From positions 124,001 to 188,000 of the forward strand of contig CACWLI010000001.1 in the NCBI GenBank assembly GCA_902761685.1: a stretch of DNA of 64,000 nucleotides, given 5' to 3'. Shown piece by piece: positions 16,068 through 25,745 of this stretch. The stretch comes from an uncultured Erysipelotrichaceae bacterium (lineage in GTDB: Bacteria > Bacillota_I > Bacilli_A > RF39 > UBA660). Under the pieces are notes generated by a model that saw only the letters and a program-made list of their open reading frames with translations, ran no database searches and had not been told where the DNA came from. Both the position numbers and the translations under genes were made by a program. Each line of letters begins with the position of its first letter. Position 1 is the first letter of the stretch.

Positions 16068-17673
16068 TGGATTATCAAAAAGTTATGGTGAAAAGACTTT
16101 ATTTAAAGATATATCATTTGTTTTAAATGAAAAATCTAAAATTGGTCTAGTTGGTAAAAATGGAGTTGGTAAATCAACTTTATTAAAAATACTATCTAAA
16201 TTAGAAACAGCAGATAATGGTGAAATAATAAAAAAATCTGATGTTAAAATTGGATACTTAGAACAACAACCAAATTATCCAAATATGACAGTTAGTGAGG
16301 TATTAAGTTTAGCTTATAAAGAAATATCAGAAACATCAAATAAGATGAGAGAATTAGAAGATAAAATGTCTAATAATGAAGGAGACTTAGACACCAATAT
16401 GAAACTATATGGTGTATTACAAGAAAAATTTGAATTACTTGGTGGATATGATATTGAATACAAAGTAAGTAGTATTATAAGTGGATTTAATTTTACAGAG
16501 GAGTTTTGTAATAAAAAATTTACTGAATTAAGTGGTGGTCAAAAAACAAAAGTATTACTTGCAAAATTACTTATAGAATCTCCTCAAATAATACTTTTAG
16601 ATGAACCAACAAATTATTTAGATTTATCATCATTAGAATGGTTAGAAGAATATATTGCTAACTTTGATGGTTCAATTATTGTTGTCTCTCATGATAGATA
16701 TTTTTTAGATAAAGCAGTAAATCAAATTATCGAATTAACAACTACTGAAGCTCAAGTATATAATGGCAATTATTCATATTATATTGAAGAAAAAGAAAGA
16801 AGATTTTCTGAACTACAAAAAGATTATAATGATCAACAAAAGAATATTAAAAGAATGCAAGAACAGATTAAATGGATGCAGTCAACTGGTAGTAATGTAT
16901 TAAAAGCAAAAGCTCATCAAATTGAAGCAAGATTAGATAAAATGGATAAAATTGATAAACCAAAAGTTGATAACAGAAAAATACGTCTTGCATTGAGTGG
17001 AAATGTAGCTGCTAAAAAAAGAATACTAGAATTAGATGATGTTTCAAAATCATTTGATAAAAAATTATTTGAACATGTAAGTGGAGAAATAATAGGAAAT
17101 GATAGTGTTGGAATAATTGGTGATAATGGAGTAGGTAAAACAACTTTATTAAGATGTATCTTAGAGAAAGAAAAACCAGATACAGGTACTATTCATATTG
17201 GAGAAAATTTAAGAGTTGGTTTCTTAGATCAAGAGAGTGAATTTAGTGATCCTGAGCAAAGCATATTGGATGCATATTGTTTAGAGACTGGAGAAGATAC
17301 TTCAAAAGCAAGAAATCAATTAGCAAAACTAATGTTTACTCAAGATGACGTGTATAAAAAAATAAAAGTGCTTTCTGGTGGAGAAAAGAAAAAGTTAAAA
17401 TTAAGTATTTTAATGTCTAAAAATCCTAATTTGCTTATTCTAGATGAACCAACAAATCATTTAGATTTACCTTCAAGAGAAGAATTAGAAGAAAGATTAT
17501 TAGATTTTGATGGTTCATTATTATTTGTATCACATGATAGATATTTTCTAAATAAAATTGCAAGTAAAATATGGGAATTACAAAAAGATGGATTATTAAA
17601 AGTAGATGGTAATTACGATGATTATTGTTTATATAAAGAAATGATGGAAGAAGAAACAACTCGTAAAAGATAA
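16048..17673 (+). CDS. ABC-F family ribosome-associated ATPase
   Basis: 541 residues, two ATP-binding cassettes and no membrane segments. Walker A GKNGVGKST (about residues 37-45) and GDNGVGKTT; signatures LSGGQKTK and LSGGEKKK; Walker B LLDEPTNYLD and LILDEPTNHLD. The charged linker between cassettes (about residues 240-310, RRFSELQKDYNDQQKNIKRM and on) is the P-site tRNA interaction motif region. ABC-F proteins act on the ribosome; some protect it from antibiotics. Housekeeping (YdiF/YkpA-like) or self-resistance are both possible; its place inside the cluster, overlapping a radical SAM gene, is the argument for the second. AGGAGG precedes the ATG. Confidence 0.88.
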   Translation: MEILKINGLSKSYGEKTLFKDISFVLNEKSKIGLVGKNGVGKSTLLKILSKLETADNGEIIKKSDVKIGYLEQQPNYPNMTVSEVLSLAYKEISETSNKMRELEDKMSNNEGDLDTNMKLYGVLQEKFELLGGYDIEYKVSSIISGFNFTEEFCNKKFTELSGGQKTKVLLAKLLIESPQIILLDEPTNYLDLSSLEWLEEYIANFDGSIIVVSHDRYFLDKAVNQIIELTTTEAQVYNGNYSYYIEEKERRFSELQKDYNDQQKNIKRMQEQIKWMQSTGSNVLKAKAHQIEARLDKMDKIDKPKVDNRKIRLALSGNVAAKKRILELDDVSKSFDKKLFEHVSGEIIGNDSVGIIGDNGVGKTTLLRCILEKEKPDTGTIHIGENLRVGFLDQESEFSDPEQSILDAYCLETGEDTSKARNQLAKLMFTQDDVYKKIKVLSGGEKKKLKLSILMSKNPNLLILDEPTNHLDLPSREELEERLLDFDGSLLFVSHDRYFLNKIASKIWELQKDGLLKVDGNYDDYCLYKEMMEEETTRKR

Positions 17674-17685
17674 TAAGGAGTAAAT

Positions 17686-18438
17686 ATGAAAAAGATATTA
17701 ATAATTTCTCCTCATTTAGATGATGCAGTTTTATCTTGTGGGGATTTAATTCACAAATTAAATAGTGAAGGTAATATAATTGATGTTGTTACTGTATTTT
17801 CAAAGGATGCTAGTGATTTATCTTCTTCTGCTATTAGATTTCATTATAATTGCTTTTTGCCAAATATGCCAATGAAACATAGGAAAATTGAAGATAAAAA
17901 GGCACATAAATTATTGAATTGTGGAAGTATTTATTTAAATCTTCTTGAATGTTTATATAGAAAAAATAATAATGAATTTTTATATCCTGATTTAGATAAT
18001 ATTTATCATTTAGAGAAAAAAGATACAAAAATTATAAAAACAGTAGAAGAAAAATTATTAAAAATTGTAAACAATTATGATATAGTTCTTTGTCCAATGG
18101 GACTTGGCGGTCATGCTGATCACTTGGTATGTAATAAAGCTGTAAATAACATAAAAAAACAAATAAATGGTAAATTATTCTTTTATGAAGAAGTAGCGTA
18201 TGTTTGTTATTATTATAGAGAACATATTAAATCTAATTGGGGAGATGGTTTAAGTTATAAACTAATTGAATTATCTGAAGATGATTTTAATAGTAAAATA
18301 AATGGTATTTTATTGTATCGTTCTCAGTTGAATATTCTATGGAGTAATTATGAACAAATGTATAATGATTTAGATATTTTTTCACGTAAATATAGTAATA
18401 ATAGAAGTATAAGATTGTGGTATTATGAAAGTATATAA
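17686..18438 (+). CDS. PIG-L/LmbE-family N-acetylglucosamine deacetylase-like
   Basis: 250 residues. The zinc site motif PHLDD (residues 9-13; family PHPDDE) opens the Rossmann-like fold and the second motif GHADH (142-146) supplies further ligands. Asp12 is the likely general base. Family members remove N-acetyl groups from amino sugars (GlcNAc-PI, GlcNAc-Ins, BtrD in butirosin synthesis). The Glu normally ending PHPDDE is Ala here. Strong AAGGAG site; overlaps the next gene by 14 bases. Context suggests it unmasks an amine on a cluster sugar. Confidence 0.85.
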   Translation: MKKILIISPHLDDAVLSCGDLIHKLNSEGNIIDVVTVFSKDASDLSSSAIRFHYNCFLPNMPMKHRKIEDKKAHKLLNCGSIYLNLLECLYRKNNNEFLYPDLDNIYHLEKKDTKIIKTVEEKLLKIVNNYDIVLCPMGLGGHADHLVCNKAVNNIKKQINGKLFFYEEVAYVCYYYREHIKSNWGDGLSYKLIELSEDDFNSKINGILLYRSQLNILWSNYEQMYNDLDIFSRKYSNNRSIRLWYYESI

Positions 18439-19267
18439 TAAGTATTTTAAAATTGAAATTATTAATAATGAACTATATTATAATTTAAATAAAATAGAGT
18501 ATGATAACTTTAGTGATTTATATAATATAATGTATAAATTTATAAGTAGAAAAAAAATAGATAAGTTATTCCTTGAAGGAGAGTATGAGCCTCTTAATAG
18601 TTTAGAGCAACTAATATTATTAGTTTTATCTAATTATTATAAAGATGTTTATTCAATTAAATATAATAAGTATTTGGATATAACTTTTTCTTATAATTTT
18701 CCTATCAATAAGCAAAAATGGATAATTAAAAGAATTCTTAAGATATGTAATAAAGCATTCAATACAAATATGATTGCTTTAGGTGATTCAATAGATTATC
18801 TAGAAGTAGATGTTTCTAATAAAGAACAATATGAATCTTTTTACAAAAGATTTGGTAGATTAATTAGAAAAGGTGATAATGAATTTGAAGTTAGAATTAA
18901 TGATTTAAAAGATACCTTAAATAATTGGAATAGTTATTGTGAAATAAAACATAATAAAAAGTTTTCTAATGAAGCACTAGATGTTTATAAAGATATATAC
19001 AGTACTTTTAATTTTTATTCAATTAAGATACTATATAAAGATGAAGAAATAGTAAACACTATATATTTTAAAGATACTGTAAATAAAGTGTTATATTTTT
19101 GTATATTGTCATGGAATGAAAAATATAAAAATTTATCTCCTGGAATATACACATATGCTAAAGGAATAGAATATTGTCATAAAAATAATTATAAATTTTC
19201 ATTTTGTTATGGACTTCAAGGATATAAAAAAAATATGTTGATAGATTTTGGAGTAGAATATGAATGA
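18425..19267 (+). CDS. BioF2-like GNAT-fold acyltransferase
   Basis: 280 residues, soluble. The second half matches the BioF2-like (CelD/FemAB-related) acetyltransferase pattern: a strand with YFCILSWNEKYKNLSPGIYTYAKGIEYC, then a FSFCYGLQGYKK stretch where the family has D-GRG-YK. Together with the upstream deacetylase it could replace an N-acetyl group by another acyl or aminoacyl unit. It overlaps its neighbours on both sides (14 and 8 bases) and lacks a strong ribosome binding site, so it is translationally coupled. Family call rests on one motif region. Confidence 0.6.
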   Translation: MKVYNKYFKIEIINNELYYNLNKIEYDNFSDLYNIMYKFISRKKIDKLFLEGEYEPLNSLEQLILLVLSNYYKDVYSIKYNKYLDITFSYNFPINKQKWIIKRILKICNKAFNTNMIALGDSIDYLEVDVSNKEQYESFYKRFGRLIRKGDNEFEVRINDLKDTLNNWNSYCEIKHNKKFSNEALDVYKDIYSTFNFYSIKILYKDEEIVNTIYFKDTVNKVLYFCILSWNEKYKNLSPGIYTYAKGIEYCHKNNYKFSFCYGLQGYKKNMLIDFGVEYE

Positions 19268-20210
19268 TTTAGTAAGTGTGGTTATACCCACATATAATAG
19301 ATATGATGAATTATTTAGAGCAATAGATAGTGTATTGTTACAAACATATAAAAATATTGAAATAATTGTTGTAGATGATAATTATAATAATAAATATTTA
19401 AGAAATAAAATTAAAAATAAATTAAAAGCATATAAGAATGTTAACTATTTAACACCTAATAAACATCTAGGTGGAAGCGAAGCCAGAAATTTTGGCGTTA
19501 AAAATTCAAAAGGAAAATATATCTCATTTTTAGATGATGATGATGAATACTATGAAAATAAAATAGAAGAACAAGTATCACTTTTTAATAGTCTTAATGA
19601 TGATAAACTTGCATTGGTATATTGCTATGGTGATATTATTTATCCTAATGGATTAGTTGAAAAAGAAAAAACCAACTACAAAGGATGGCCATTGTCAATT
19701 CAAATGAGGTTTAATATAGCAGGGACTTCATTTTGGTTAATCAGAAAAGATATATTTGAATTAATTGGTGGATTTGAAAGTATTTATTCACATCAAGATG
19801 GAGTAGTGTTATTAAAATTATTATCATATGGTTATAAAGTTAATCTATGTGAAAAAGAATTAGTTAAATATTATTTTCATTCAAGAGGAAAAGGTATTAC
19901 AGATGTAAATGAAAAGATACTTACTTCTAATATTGAATACCTAGAAATGTGTAAAAAATACTTCTATATGATTCCAAAAAGTGAGCAGAGAAGAGTATTG
20001 TTAAAATACTATGATGATAGAAACTGGAATTTAATTATATTAAATAAAGATAAAGAAGCAAAAGAAGATTTAAAAATACTATTAAAAAAATATTTTATAT
20101 CTAAGGAATTATTTATATGTATTTATAGAATTATATTTGCAAATAGATATAGAAGAAAAGATATGGAATTTAATAAAAATGTATTATTAGGAGATAATTA
20201 TGAAAAATAA
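19260..20210 (+). CDS. family 2 glycosyltransferase
   Basis: 316 residues. A GT-A domain in residues 1-~220: SVVIPTYNRYDELFRAIDSVL at the N-terminus, IIVVDD (nucleotide site), GGSEARNFG, and SFLDDDDE carrying the DxD metal site. Single-domain, cytoplasmic, inverting type. The start ATG overlaps the preceding stop (ATGA arrangement, 8 bases). Overlaps the aminotransferase by 11 bases. Donor and acceptor cannot be read from sequence. Confidence 0.87.
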   Translation: MNDLVSVVIPTYNRYDELFRAIDSVLLQTYKNIEIIVVDDNYNNKYLRNKIKNKLKAYKNVNYLTPNKHLGGSEARNFGVKNSKGKYISFLDDDDEYYENKIEEQVSLFNSLNDDKLALVYCYGDIIYPNGLVEKEKTNYKGWPLSIQMRFNIAGTSFWLIRKDIFELIGGFESIYSHQDGVVLLKLLSYGYKVNLCEKELVKYYFHSRGKGITDVNEKILTSNIEYLEMCKKYFYMIPKSEQRRVLLKYYDDRNWNLIILNKDKEAKEDLKILLKKYFISKELFICIYRIIFANRYRRKDMEFNKNVLLGDNYEK

Positions 20211-21504
20211 TGAAAAAACATTTTGGACATCAGAAACACAAATGGCTTATTATAGAGATACAATCGTTAAATGTGATGGTGCATATTTATTTGATAAAGA
20301 TGGAAAAAAATATTTAGATTTAAATAGTGGAACATGGAATGTAATCCTTGGTTATAATAGAGAAGAATTTAATGTTAAATTAAATGAACTAACTAATCAT
20401 ATACAATTTATTCCAAATGTTAGATTTAAACATGAACATGGAGATAAATTATCAAAAAGAATATTAAGTAAAATGCCAAATAAATATCATAGTGTATTCT
20501 TTACTTCAGGTGGAAGTGAAGCAGTAGAAACTGGTGTTAAATTTGCAAAGCAGTATTGGTATAATAAAGGATACAAAAACAAGACAAGAGTAATATCATT
20601 TTACGATGCATATCATGGTTCAACAATTGGAACAGTTAGTTTATCAAGTGATCCATGGGATAGAATAGAATATGATGGAATGTTAATGGATTCTATTAAA
20701 GCGTATCCATATTATTGTTATAAATGTAAACTTGGTTTAAATAAAAAAACATGTGGTTTTGCTTGTTTAAAAGAATTAGAAAATCAAATTAATTTTTATG
20801 GAGATGAAAATATATCATCATTAGTGTTAGAACCAATTATGGGTGTCGGAGGAGTAATTATTCCATCTAAGGAATGGATGAATAAATTGTTTGATATATG
20901 TCATAGACATAATATTTTAGTAATATTTGATGAAGTTACTTCTGGATTTGGTAGATGTGGAAATTATTTTGCATTTTTAGATTATGATGTACTACCAGAT
21001 ATAGTAACATTTGGAAAATGTATTTCTAATGGGGTTGTTCCTCTTGGTGGAACTATTGTATCAAAAGAAATATATGATGCTTTTGATGAATTAAATCCAG
21101 ATATTCAATTTAAACATGGATTTACAAATAGTGGACATCCATTATGTTGTGCTGTAGGAAATATTGTTTTAGATATTTTTGAAAAAGATAATGTACTTGA
21201 TATTATTAAAAAGAAAGAAAAATCATTTGCTAAAATTATTAATGAATTAAAGAAAAAAGATTATATTGGAGAAATTAGAATAAAAGGATTAATGATTGCA
21301 ATTGAACTAATAAATCCTAAAACAAAAGAATCATTAGTTATTCCTGATTTATTATATAAGTTTAAAGAGAAGGGTATTATAATGAGTCAAATGACACAAG
21401 TAGTAAATTTTATGCCATCTATTTGTGTTAGTGATAAAGAACTTCAATTTGGAGTAGATACATTAATTGAAATAGTAGAGGATTATTTAAGTGAAAACAA
21501 ATAA
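20200..21504 (+). CDS. class III PLP-dependent aminotransferase
   Basis: 434 residues with the class III fold: FTSGGSEAVETGVKFAK (phosphate cup), HGSTIGTVSLS, EPIMGVGGVI, VIFDEVTSGFGR (Asp contacting the PLP ring) and VTFGKCISNGVVPLGG with the Schiff-base Lys. Closest in style to glutamate-1-semialdehyde, ornithine or aminosugar aminotransferases such as those of aminoglycoside routes. A four-cysteine stretch (YCYKCKLGLNKKTCGFAC) near residues 165-190 could bind metal, which is not general in the class. AGGAGA precedes the ATG. Likely aminates a keto-sugar or an alpha-keto side chain for the cluster. Confidence 0.87.
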   Translation: MKNNEKTFWTSETQMAYYRDTIVKCDGAYLFDKDGKKYLDLNSGTWNVILGYNREEFNVKLNELTNHIQFIPNVRFKHEHGDKLSKRILSKMPNKYHSVFFTSGGSEAVETGVKFAKQYWYNKGYKNKTRVISFYDAYHGSTIGTVSLSSDPWDRIEYDGMLMDSIKAYPYYCYKCKLGLNKKTCGFACLKELENQINFYGDENISSLVLEPIMGVGGVIIPSKEWMNKLFDICHRHNILVIFDEVTSGFGRCGNYFAFLDYDVLPDIVTFGKCISNGVVPLGGTIVSKEIYDAFDELNPDIQFKHGFTNSGHPLCCAVGNIVLDIFEKDNVLDIIKKKEKSFAKIINELKKKDYIGEIRIKGLMIAIELINPKTKESLVIPDLLYKFKEKGIIMSQMTQVVNFMPSICVSDKELQFGVDTLIEIVEDYLSENK

Positions 21505-22672
21505 TAAAAAAGTAATTACAGTAATTGGATGCGGATATGTTGGATTATCATTAGCTATATTGTTTAGTTTAAAAAATAAAGTATTTGCTATTGATATTAA
21601 TAAAGATAGAATTAATAATATTAATAATAGAATTAATTACATAAAAGATGATTTAATAGATGAATATTTTAAAACAAAAAAATTGAATCTAATAGGAACA
21701 AATGACTATAATCAATCAATTTCAAAATCTGATTATGCAATAATATGTGTACCAACAAATTATGATAAAAAAACTGATTCACTTGACACATCTATTATTG
21801 AAAATGAAATAGATAAGATATTGAAGATTAATAATAAAATTACAATTATAATTAAGAGTACAATTCCTTTTGGTTTTACAAAGAAAATACAAGAAAAATA
21901 TAATAAAGATGATATTATTTTCTGTCCTGAGTTTTTAAGAGAAGGGAATGCATTATATGACTCTTTATATCAAGAAAGAATAGTAATGGGTTCAAAAAAT
22001 GAAAAAGCCAAGGATTATGTAAATATTCTAATTAAGCTTATTAAAAATAAGAATGTAAAAGTAAAATATATGGATTCATATGAAGCAGAGAGTATTAAAT
22101 TATTTGCTAATACATATTTAGCAATGAGAGTTGCTTTCTTTAATGAGTTAGATACTTTTTGTGAATTAAATAATTTAAATTCAAAAGATATTATTGAAGG
22201 AATTAGTTTAGATAATAGAATAGGTATGTTTTATAACAACCCATCATTTGGATATGGAGGATATTGTTTACCAAAGGATGTAAAACAGCTTGAAAAACAT
22301 ATTGACAATGATTCTAGTCTTATTAAATCAATATCTAAATCTAATAAAAATAGAAAAAAGCATATATATAAAATGATTTTAAAATCAAATGCTAAAGTTG
22401 TTGGTATATATAGATTATCAGCTAAGAAAAACACTGATGATTTTAGAGAATCAGCAGTGCTAGAAATAATTAAATATTTGAAAAAAAATGGTATAAAAAC
22501 TATTATTTATGAACCACTAATTAATAAAAAAAGTTTATTAGGAAGTAAAGTAATAAATGATTTAGATAGTTTTAAAAAAGAATGCAATATTATTATTGCT
22601 AATAGAAATAATAAAGAATTAGATGATATTAAAGACAAAGTATATTCTAGAGATATATTCAATAAAGATTAA
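21491..22672 (+). CDS. UDP-glucose/UDP-sugar 6-dehydrogenase
   Basis: 393 residues. N-terminal NAD site GCGYVGLSLA, central CPEFLREGNAL and the catalytic Cys in GYGGYCLPKD are diagnostic of the UDP-glucose/GDP-mannose dehydrogenase family, which oxidises a sugar nucleotide C6 to a uronic acid with two NAD. The GTG start at 21491 overlaps the end of the aminotransferase gene. Supplies a uronic-acid donor for the cluster glycosyltransferases. The gene ends inside a 12-bp terminator stem that closes the operon. Confidence 0.9.
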   Translation: MKTNNKKVITVIGCGYVGLSLAILFSLKNKVFAIDINKDRINNINNRINYIKDDLIDEYFKTKKLNLIGTNDYNQSISKSDYAIICVPTNYDKKTDSLDTSIIENEIDKILKINNKITIIIKSTIPFGFTKKIQEKYNKDDIIFCPEFLREGNALYDSLYQERIVMGSKNEKAKDYVNILIKLIKNKNVKVKYMDSYEAESIKLFANTYLAMRVAFFNELDTFCELNNLNSKDIIEGISLDNRIGMFYNNPSFGYGGYCLPKDVKQLEKHIDNDSSLIKSISKSNKNRKKHIYKMILKSNAKVVGIYRLSAKKNTDDFRESAVLEIIKYLKKNGIKTIIYEPLINKKSLLGSKVINDLDSFKKECNIIIANRNNKELDDIKDKVYSRDIFNKD

Positions 22673-22702
22673 ATAAAAGCATATTTAATCTTTTTATTTT
22701 TT
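22664..22702 (+). terminator. terminator of the sugar cluster
   Basis: Twelve-bp stem (AAAGATTAAATA with TATTTAATCTTT), loop AAAGCA, then T-rich sequence. The stop codon lies within the left arm. Confidence 0.88.
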
Positions 22703-22710
22703 GATAATAA

Positions 22711-22726
22711 TAGTATAATTAAAATA
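22711..22726 (+). promoter_or_regulatory. -10 element giving a leaderless transcript (serine hydrolase)
   Basis: TATAAT 22714-22719 lies six bases before ATG 22726 with no ribosome binding site in between. Confidence 0.5.
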
Positions 22727-23964
22727 TGGAAAATATAGTATTAGACAATTTAGATTCAATTAGTGATGATGATAAAGAAATGTTAGCATCTTTAATGCAA
22801 GGAGATAAAGATACTAGAGAGTTTTTTTATGAACAATTAAGTATTATTATGAATAAATGGCATAAAGATTTTAGTATGTTTAAAATACCTAGTGGAATAG
22901 TAACAATAAGCATTAATGGAGAAAATATTTATCTTCCTTTTGGAGAAACTTTTTATAATGATGAAACAATTTTTGATATAGCTTCAATGAGTAAATTATA
23001 TACTGAGTTTATTCTATTTGGAATATTAGAAGATTATGATATAAAGTTAGATTCTAAAGTTGGTGATTTAGTAGATTTTTATTCTGAATTAAAAGATTTA
23101 ACTATATTAGATTTGATTAGTTTTAATAATACTTACTATACTAAAATAGATATTAGAAATTGTACTAACAAGGAAGATGCAATTAAAGCATTAAGAACTT
23201 CATATTTAGATGAATCAAAAATAGGGTATTATTTATATACAGATTTACCAATTATGATTCTTACTGATATATTAGAAACTTATACAGGACTTAGTTATAA
23301 AGAATTATTTCAAAAATATATAATTGAAAAGTTAGATTTACATGAAACATATTTGGATATTAAAAGTGATAAATATGTTACTTTAAACAAAGATTTAACA
23401 AATGATCCAAAAGCAAATATTATGGGTGGATATTATGGACATTGTGGTGTTAAAACTACAAGTAGAGAATTTATTAAATTTTTAAATAATGCTTTGAATA
23501 GTAAATATGGTTATCTTTTAATTAATAAAAGTAATACATTAAGTAGTGATGGAACAAGATGTATTAAAAAAGGAATAATTGGAAATTCAAACTTGAGTGT
23601 TAGTAGTGATGATAGCTTAGCAAGTAGATTTTTACCAAGTGATGGGTTTGCAATCCAAGGAAGTGTAAGATGTCATGGAGAAACTTGTAATTTTACAATT
23701 GGTGATGAAACATATAGAGTATCTTCAAGTATATTTTTAGACTTATATACACAGCTTGATAGTATTTTGGAATATGAAAAACAAACAGGTAAAAAAATTA
23801 CTAAAGAATACTATGTAGATGGAAAAGGTAAATTGATAATGTGTGATATAAGAGGTTTATTGTCTTATAAAACGACATTTAAAGATATTACAAATCTTAT
23901 TGGTATGTGTAGAGTATTAGAATTAAATAAAATGTTAAAAGAAAATAAAAGTAATAAATTATAG
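22726..23964 (+). CDS. serine beta-lactamase-like hydrolase
   Basis: 412 residues. The SxxK motif SMSK (context FDIASMSKLYTEF, about residues 88-91) and a tyrosine motif YTDL (about residue 172) place it in the class C beta-lactamase/esterase fold. It lacks a signal peptide and membrane segment, so it appears cytoplasmic, unlike true beta-lactamases. The C-terminal ~100 residues are family-atypical. Cytoplasmic relatives act as esterases, transpeptidase-like amide synthases or peptidases in biosynthesis. It starts a two-gene transcript with an ABC exporter 8 bases downstream, hinting at processing or immunity linked to export. Confidence 0.75.
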   Translation: MENIVLDNLDSISDDDKEMLASLMQGDKDTREFFYEQLSIIMNKWHKDFSMFKIPSGIVTISINGENIYLPFGETFYNDETIFDIASMSKLYTEFILFGILEDYDIKLDSKVGDLVDFYSELKDLTILDLISFNNTYYTKIDIRNCTNKEDAIKALRTSYLDESKIGYYLYTDLPIMILTDILETYTGLSYKELFQKYIIEKLDLHETYLDIKSDKYVTLNKDLTNDPKANIMGGYYGHCGVKTTSREFIKFLNNALNSKYGYLLINKSNTLSSDGTRCIKKGIIGNSNLSVSSDDSLASRFLPSDGFAIQGSVRCHGETCNFTIGDETYRVSSSIFLDLYTQLDSILEYEKQTGKKITKEYYVDGKGKLIMCDIRGLLSYKTTFKDITNLIGMCRVLELNKMLKENKSNKL

Positions 23965-23972
23965 GTAAGTAT

Positions 23973-25697
23973 ATGAAGAAGTTTTTAGAAAATCTAAGTA
24001 AAACATGGAAATATGAAAAAGCAAATAAAAAGAATTTAATTCATTTAATATTTCTTGAATTATTGATAATAGTAATTAGAATAATTGTGCCTTTATTAGG
24101 AGCTAAAAGGATAATATATTTAACAAATAGTTTGTTTTATAAATTAATATTTATTGCAATTGTATTACTTATAGTTGAAATTATATATAACATTTGTAGT
24201 TATCTTGCAAATAATGAATTACAAATATTATATACAGAAAGTCATAAAAGAATGCAAATTGATTTAGGTAAAAACATATTAAGATTTGAAAATGATTGTT
24301 TAGATAAGAATGGTTCAGGAAAATTTGTTCAAAGATTAACAAATGATGTAGGTAAAATTTCAGATGTATTTGCTAGTATAGTTGAATATAGTTCAGAAAT
24401 AATAAAAGAAATAGGTATTTTTATTGCAATATTTATAATTAATAAAGAAATATGTTTAATATCAATGTCTTTATTATTATTAAAAACGTATGTTGAGAAA
24501 GCTAGAACAAAAAAATTAAATGAAAAAGAAAAAGAGTTAAGAAAATCAAATGATAAGGTATCAACATTTGTAAGTGAAATGATTAGAGGAGCAAGGGACA
24601 TTAAAATGTTAAATGCTGAGAAAGGTTTCATAAACAAATTAAGTGATGATATTAATTATATTAATGATGAAAAATATAATAAAGCTAATCTAAATATGAA
24701 ATATATTGTATTAAGAGGTTTTATTTCTGATGTTGAGGATTTGATTTTAGTACTTGCAATTATTTATTTTATTGGAATTAATAGAATAGATATAACTCTT
24801 GCAATTGTTATATATAATTATTTTAATAATACAGGAAGTTTAGCTTTTTGTATTGGTTCACTTCTTGAAAGAATTAAAGATTTTAATTTATCTGCAGATA
24901 GAACATTTGAAATATTTGATGATAATAAATATAAAAAAGAAGTATTTGGTAACAAACATTTAGATAAAGTAAAAGGAAATTTTGAATTTAAAAATGTATG
25001 TTTTAAATATGATAAAAATGAAGTATTAAATAATCTTAGTTTTAATATTAAGTCAAATGAAACTGTTGCTTTTGTAGGTAAAAGTGGAAGCGGAAAAACA
25101 ACAATATTTAATTTACTATGTAAAATGTATAATGTTGATTCTGGTTTAATTACAATTGATGGTATTAATGTTAATGAATTGGATAAAGATTCTATTAGAG
25201 GAAATATTACAATTATTAGTCAAGATCCATATATATTTAATATGAGTATTATTGATAACTTTAAATTGATAAAGAATAATGTAACATTTAAAGAAATAAA
25301 AGAAGCGTGTAAGATATCATGTTTAGATGACTATATAGAATCATTACCAGATAAATATGAAACTATTATTGGTGAAGGTGGAGTTAATTTAAGTGGCGGA
25401 GAAAAACAGAGACTTGCTATTGCTCGTGCTTTGGTTCAAAATACAAAAATAATATTGTTTGATGAAGCAACAAGTGCTTTAGATAATGAAACACAACAAA
25501 AAATTACTGAAGCAATTAATAATATGAAAAAGGATTATACTATTTTGATAATTGCTCACAGATTATCAACAGTCATTAATTCTGATAGAATATTATATCT
25601 TGAAAATGGTCACATTGAAGCAGAAGGAACTCATAAAGAACTATTAAAAAAATGTGACGGATATAAAAAATTATATGAAAAAGAATTAAAGAAATAA
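23973..25697 (+). CDS. ABC exporter, fused membrane and ATPase domains
   Basis: 574 residues. Residues ~20-310 hold the six-helix exporter domain; ~335-574 the ATPase with Walker A GKSGSGKTT, Q-loop SQDPYIFN, signature LSGGEKQR, Walker B ILFDEATSALD and H-loop AHRLST. Half-size type I exporter that should dimerise and move lipid-linked, peptide or small hydrophobic cargo outwards. It begins 8 bases after the serine hydrolase stop, with a weak AGGTAAG site, and lies beside the sugar cluster, so the exported product may be the cluster's. No peptidase domain at the N-terminus. Confidence 0.88.
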   Translation: MKKFLENLSKTWKYEKANKKNLIHLIFLELLIIVIRIIVPLLGAKRIIYLTNSLFYKLIFIAIVLLIVEIIYNICSYLANNELQILYTESHKRMQIDLGKNILRFENDCLDKNGSGKFVQRLTNDVGKISDVFASIVEYSSEIIKEIGIFIAIFIINKEICLISMSLLLLKTYVEKARTKKLNEKEKELRKSNDKVSTFVSEMIRGARDIKMLNAEKGFINKLSDDINYINDEKYNKANLNMKYIVLRGFISDVEDLILVLAIIYFIGINRIDITLAIVIYNYFNNTGSLAFCIGSLLERIKDFNLSADRTFEIFDDNKYKKEVFGNKHLDKVKGNFEFKNVCFKYDKNEVLNNLSFNIKSNETVAFVGKSGSGKTTIFNLLCKMYNVDSGLITIDGINVNELDKDSIRGNITIISQDPYIFNMSIIDNFKLIKNNVTFKEIKEACKISCLDDYIESLPDKYETIIGEGGVNLSGGEKQRLAIARALVQNTKIILFDEATSALDNETQQKITEAINNMKKDYTILIIAHRLSTVINSDRILYLENGHIEAEGTHKELLKKCDGYKKLYEKELKK

Positions 25698-25714
25698 TAT
25701 TTTTAAAGTATATA

Positions 25715-25723
25715 TGATATACT
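25715..25723 (+). promoter_or_regulatory. extended -10 promoter of the PAP2 gene
   Basis: TGaTATACT, 23 bases before ATG 25746, followed by an AAAGAGTGAT site. Confidence 0.5.
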
Positions 25724-25745
25724 ATTATAGAAAGAGTGATAAAAA

